Of a stretch of 64,000 nucleotides of DNA, positions 59,634 through 64,000 are shown in pieces. Position 1 is the first letter of the stretch. Each line of letters starts with the position of its first letter. The notes beneath the pieces were generated by a model. That model saw nothing but the letters and a program-made list of their open reading frames with translations. It searched no databases and was not told the origin of the DNA. The stretch is from NCBI GenBank assembly GCA_001466705.2, contig LATX02000222.1:62001-126000 (forward strand). The letters run 5' to 3'. The stretch comes from Moniliophthora roreri. Taxonomy: Eukaryota; Basidiomycota; Agaricomycetes; Agaricales; Marasmiaceae. Made by a program: the position numbers and the translations under genes.

Positions 59634-60153
59634 CATGACGATTCGCTGACCCAGAGGATCGAAAGGAACATATGAAAGTTTCACTCAGAGCGAGGGTATT
59701 CCTCATATTGCCACCCACGATGGAAGGACCCAGGAAGGACCATTCGTTACCCAGACCTATTGATCAGGATCAACAATACCGTCAAATTCGACATTCAATG
59801 GAACAAGATTGTCGCTTGGATTGTCGACTTTGTCAAGTTTAATATGAAGAATATTGTTATGGTCACGGGTGGAAGGAACATGGGTCGTGCGAGTGTCATT
59901 GCTCACAGAGAGAAGCATATTGGGGACTTTGATATTGTCCATGTGAAGGATTCGTTGGATAGGACGTTTGCTACCCGGTGTGTCCTGCTGCTACTTCTCT
60001 GCTTCTTATACTGATGAAATACTCAGTCTATCCAACATTTTCGTCATTGGCGAGGGCACCAAGCCTTGTATATCACTTCCCAAAGGAAAGGTTACCAAGC
60101 TCACGATTGCAGAGGAAAGAAATGTCAGGAGAGCTGCAGAGGCCAGCGCCTAA
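59634..60153 (+). pseudogene. Broken duplicate of the eS4 ribosomal protein gene
   Basis: It matches the eS4 gene in three places. A short piece around the intron 1/exon 2 junction (GATTCGCTGACCC then AGAGGATCGAAA) is followed at once by a piece equivalent to 52705 onward. Then comes the rest of exon 2 ([17 protein letters not shown]), intron 2 and exon 3 ([20 protein letters not shown], ending AAEASA). About 350 bases of exon 2 are deleted, and small insertions break the frame near 59735 and 59815 ([10 protein letters not shown]). Both introns are partly kept, so it arose by DNA duplication, not reverse transcription. No intact start remains. Confidence 0.85.
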
Positions 60154-60236
60154 GCTCGGTGTATCTACCTACATGTTATTGTATGGCCGCCTCTTCTCTT
60201 CATCATTTATGGGACATGCGCACGCGAAGTAGTAGT

Positions 60237-63200
60237 CTATCCTTCGTCTTGCCTCCGCCCTGCCTGAAAACATATATCAATGGGTGTTCCGAGTGACATT
60301 CCCTCCGGGTTGCAAAAGGGCGTTTCAGGCCCTTCTTCTTTCAGCAATCCGAGAATGAAGTCACCATCGCCCCCCATCACGTCGACGAAAGCGATTCCAT
60401 CTTTCTGACCGACAATCAAGAGAGACGGATGTTTGGGAGAGAAAGTCGCACATAAAAATGGCGAATGCGACTCCAATTCCATGACACATTCTCTGGTTCC
60501 ATCGAGCACTGTAAGATAATGTGGTTCGCACTGGGCAACGAAACTTCCGTCGCTAGAAACCGCAAGACTGACGATATGATCGCTTCTGCGATTCGCTCCA
60601 AGATCAAAGCGAGATGCATTCCACTCCGAAGTGAAGTATAGTGAGTGGACGTCACCGGATAGAGTTCCTGTAATCATTGTCGGGTCCTTCTCGGGTAAAA
60701 ATCCAATACAAGTGATTGGCGAAAAGGCGTATGGAGTCAAGTATAGACGTTGTTCCCCAGATATGGTCTCGAACACAGATAAGCTCTTGTTTTCCGACGC
60801 TATCACGACCATTGAGTCGTCCGGAGAGAACGCCGCAGCTTGGATAGCCCCTCCGCTGGGGTCATATCGCTGGACATCTTTCATAGTCGGCGGGGCGCAA
60901 CAAGACAGACAAGCGATGCCATCCTGCGAAGCTGAAAGGGCATGTTTGCCGGTTGAATCAAACGCTACAGTGCTCACCGGTTTCTGGTAGGCACGACATA
61001 TCTCTGAATATGTACCATCTTCCAGTTGATAAAGGACAACCTTTGCGTCAATGGACCCTGACAACAGTTTGGTGCCATCAGGTGAGAAGGCAATACAAGT
61101 TACTGAACCCGTATGACCCCTCAGCCTGGGGTGATATGGTTTCAGCGTTTTCAAGTCGGCAACGATGATTGTTCTGTCATCTACCCATGCAATGTCCTTG
61201 CCTTTGGGAGAAACCGCAACAGAACAGACCGGATTATGTTGCGACCATACCCCGAGTATGGCTGAGAAGACATTCAGGTTGGAATGATAAAAGCAAAAAT
61301 AATGACGAAAAGAGGACGTACGGGAACACCTCCGCGACAAAAAAAGTTTTGCTATCTCAACACTATCGGCACGTTTGAGTAAATTTTGGATTACGGGAGG
61401 CATGGATCGAAGATTGCCCTTTCTCAGGGAGGGTGCTTCTTCTAAGATGACATTGATCACCGACATGGTTGCCCTCGTTTGGATCAGGTTCGGGTCGTTC
61501 CTTTTGATAATGTCCAAAGACCGGAACAAACTTTGGTAGTGATCCCCATAAGCCAAGTCCTCTAGATCGAATTTCATAAGTTTATGTTCCACCAACTCCT
61601 ATGGGCTACATACCGATGTCTTCAATGTCATTAAGCATAGTTTTGATTCTTCTGAAAATTATTTCGCGTTTCCTCTTTTTATTTGTCTGGCATAACTCGT
61701 CCACAATGGAGGATAGACGGAAAGTGGCCTGGTCTGTGGTGTCCGGCTCTATTTGGATTGTTTTGTCCTGGTCTTGCCAGCGTGATGGTAACCTATTCTT
61801 GTACTGAGGATCTGTTGCCCAATAAACAGACTGATGGATCAGTTGTCCATCAAGAATGTCTCGACGAGCTCCAAGATGTGGCCTGATTGAAAGGTTTAAT
61901 GAGCAGACTTCGAAAGCGCGTTTGACTCCACGTACCGGCGTGTCAAACTATCTGGACAGTGTCCATATGATAGCCTTCTGAGGGGGAAGTATTCAAGTGG
62001 TCTCCAAATTACTGACAATGATTCGTGGATGTGTCCCACTTTTTGGATATTACCCCAGTCAAAGAATGGTTCCATGCGAAGCCCTGCCTTTTTAGCTTCT
62101 CTGACCATCCATCGTAAGGAGGGTCCATTGATGTCGAGTCCCGTATTCTCGGTATTGCCACCGCCACTAAAATCGATTAGTCTCAGCTGTAAAAGCACGT
62201 ATCCTGCACTCACATATCTGAGTGGGTGCCGGCAAACCATACTTCCTTGGTGTGAGGCATTTCACCTTGGCAATCCTTAGGGCATGGTGCTGTACCTCCA
62301 CGTGCAAATTCAGGTAAAAATTTGACACGTCGTTCATCCAACGCAAGGGCATGGCGGAAGTAGCAGACATGCTTCATCCCCGACGTCGTCAAAGGTAGAT
62401 CCTTCTTGGACCTGGCCAGCCCAACCGAGGAAACAGTGTCCCTGTGCAGCGCAAAGTCAATATCACACCAAGTTCTTGTATCTATTCCGGGCGTACCATG
62501 CACCAATGAAATGAACTTTGACATCTTTCACGGAGAACGTCCTCTTAAAGCAAGATGCCATATCATTTTCAAGTTGCTGATTATCCTGATCTAATAAATG
62601 CCCAGTGCAAGGTTCAACAGATGTCTGTGCCCTGATAGCATCCTGTTTGTCCAGATAATGAGATGGCACAATTTGGGTTGGTGTGATTGTATTGTCAGAC
62701 GAAGCACAATACAACTCGTATGCACTGAGTAACTAGTCAATACTGCACAACAAATATGCAATCGAGTGGTGACCCACAAAGGTATTTGATCTTCGTTCCC
62801 TCTATGGATCAATCCGACCTTGCGACTGGGATTGAGTTTGCTGCGGCCACACAAACAACTAGAGATAGCACCTTTTCTATCATGGCCGACAAAGCGCGTA
62901 CTTGGTAGGCACCTCGCGAAAACCCTGAAAAAAGTGTGTCAGCAGCAGCGATCGGAGAAGAATAATCCCTCCGTACCAAAAAGGAAGATGCGATCTCCGT
63001 GCTCATACCTTTCGCTCAGCCACCGATAAGCACTAAGGAGAATCCTCTCGAATCGCCTGAAAAATACAATGTCAGTGAATCGTGCGAGCTGAGGCGCTGA
63101 AGCGGCGGGGCAAGAATCACCATGCGAACGCAAGGTCAAGCTTATGCAATATCACCTGCTTATAATGGCTGAGGGACTTCCGGGATGGGTTTGCATATGT

Positions 63201-63659
63201 ACCAATGCCACTGTTGTAAAACGTGAGCTGGCGTTCATCCTGGAGCAGTCTGCTGTAGAGTTCCACAACATTTGTGTTCTACAGCTTTGGCTCAGCCAGT
63301 CTGATTATGGAGACATTGGTGTTACTTACCTTCCGGCTGAACCGATTGGAAGTCCCATCTATGCAAACTACCAGATTCCTGCCTTTGCTGTGAGAGTGGC
63401 ATTGGGTAGGAACCTCCTCGGTATCCTGGAGCTCTTCACTTGGGGTAGCTACACCGGCAGAATTGGGCTGGTGCACCGAGCGATGACGCGTAGAAAGGGT
63501 TACTGGGTGAGGAATATATTGACTTTGGTGAGATCCTAGTCTATGGCTAGGTCGGTGTATAGTTTCCACACCGGGAGAATCCATCTGGCGACCAGCCTGG
63601 TAGCTCTGCGTCGAGCTTGACGTCGCAGATTCTGTATCGAAGGAACGTGACTGGTGCAT
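60237..63659 (-). CDS. DUF2235 (Tle1-like hydrolase)-WD40 fusion protein, copy B
   Basis: Same architecture and orientation as copy A. The start is tentatively the ATG at 63659 (MHQSRSFDTESATSSSTQSY); an extension further right is possible. The disordered N-terminus is shorter (about 105 residues). The hydrolase domain keeps GRNLVVCIDGTSNRF, YRWLSERYEHGDRIFLFG, GFSRGAYQVRALSAMIEKV (GxSxG), FIGAWDTVSSVGLARS and EVWFAGTHSD with GGGNTENTG. The WD40 part runs from about 61230 to 60237 (VCSVAVSPKGKDIAWVDDR, VTCIAFSPDGTKLLSGSIDA, VSTVAFDSTGKHALSASQDG). The last ~60 codons are almost identical to copy A (SPKHPSLLIVGQKDGIAFVD), while the propeller middle differs strongly. I found no stop in the exons read. 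It lies 83 bases from the broken eS4 copy. Confidence 0.7.
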
Positions 63660-64000
63660 GTGCCCCAGGCTAATACTTTGAAGAGCGTAGAGGGGTTTCC
63701 AGGCGTAATACCGGACGAGAGCGAACAAGTTCAAACAAGGAATATATGTATATGCAGGTCAATGCTTGCATTATATGAGACTGTAGACAAAGCGAGAATG
63801 CCGTCAAATCAAGAGTTTGGTTGGTGTATCATTCCGCCATACGGTTCATTGACAGATGTCGCTAGTTTTTAATCGGAGGCGCTTGGCATCGATGAACAGG
63901 TATTCCGAGTCAAAGTCAGTACAGAGGTTTTTTCCCCTGAATCTGGGAGGATACAGGCTGAATTCCGGATGTTGGCCGAGCCCCGCTTGAAGTGCTGAAT
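63660..64000. other. Right edge, upstream of DUF2235-WD40 copy B
   Basis: Probably promoter or the first exon of copy B. No other gene recognised. Confidence 0.35.

Larger units (their letters stand above)
52290..63659. repeat. Segmental duplication: eS4 + DUF2235-WD40 block in direct repeat
   Basis: Unit 1 is about 52290-57134 and unit 2 about 59634-63659, in the same gene order and orientation. The shared 3' flanks include the region between the two convergent stops. The unit-2 eS4 has decayed while the unit-2 fusion gene stays open. Confidence 0.8.

Noticed and set aside
59634..60153. Processed (retro-) pseudogene of eS4
   Set aside because: Intron 2 is present, intron 1 partly so, and the neighbouring fusion gene is duplicated as well. 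No poly-A tract was seen.

Overview
The window looks like a scaffold from an Agaricomycete (mushroom-forming basidiomycete). The evidence is many 45-65 base GT/AG introns, basidiomycete-type F-box/LRR proteins, two members of an Agaricomycete-type 7-TM family, a basidiomycete-style non-reducing polyketide synthase, and a DUF6698/KOW-type transposable element. No rRNA, tRNA or CRISPR array was recognised.

Layout. (1) 1-4.3 kb: two leftward genes of one multi-pass membrane protein family, the first running off the left edge. (2) 4.3-20.7 kb: pieces of a large DNA element with about 27-base terminal inverted repeats and AT-rich subterminal arrays. It carries a DUF6698-like protein, a KOW/Spt5-like protein, a transposon-type protein with an FVDRDMFMR motif, and a GIY-YIG (T5orf172-like) nuclease. 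This stretch holds seven single-N joints. At each, the two contigs repeat the same 0.4-1.9 kb of element sequence, so it is probably a mis-scaffolded mixture of dispersed copies and not a true tandem array. (3) 20.8-39.2 kb: gene-dense host DNA with a decayed membrane protein, an F-box protein, a J-domain protein, a single-pass membrane protein, a Nudix hydrolase, an Etp1/BRAP2-type RING E3, an NmrA-like reductase, dolichol-phosphate mannosyltransferase, an auxilin/Swa2 homologue, and an F-box gene with one in-frame stop. (4) 39.8-45.9 kb: a seven-exon polyketide synthase (SAT-KS-AT-PT-ACP-ACP-ACP, 1,950 aa, no thioesterase) with no tailoring genes beside it. (5) 47.7-51 kb: an intact F-box gene and a shortened relative. 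(6) 51.1-64 kb: RNase P subunit Rpp30, ribosomal protein eS4, and a DUF2235 (Tle1-like hydrolase)-WD40 fusion gene. The eS4 + DUF2235-WD40 block is duplicated downstream (59.6-63.7 kb), where the eS4 copy is broken and the fusion gene appears intact.

How the genes relate. Housekeeping genes sit in short divergent pairs (Nudix/Etp1, Swa2/F-box, Rpp30/eS4) that share compact promoters. The accessory parts are the transposon zone, the polyketide synthase and the DUF2235-WD40 pair. The best candidates for something undescribed are the element with its unusual cargo and the duplicated hydrolase-propeller proteins. Exon boundaries were read by eye. Those of the polyketide synthase, eS4, Swa2 and GIY-YIG genes keep frame throughout; others are approximate where stated.
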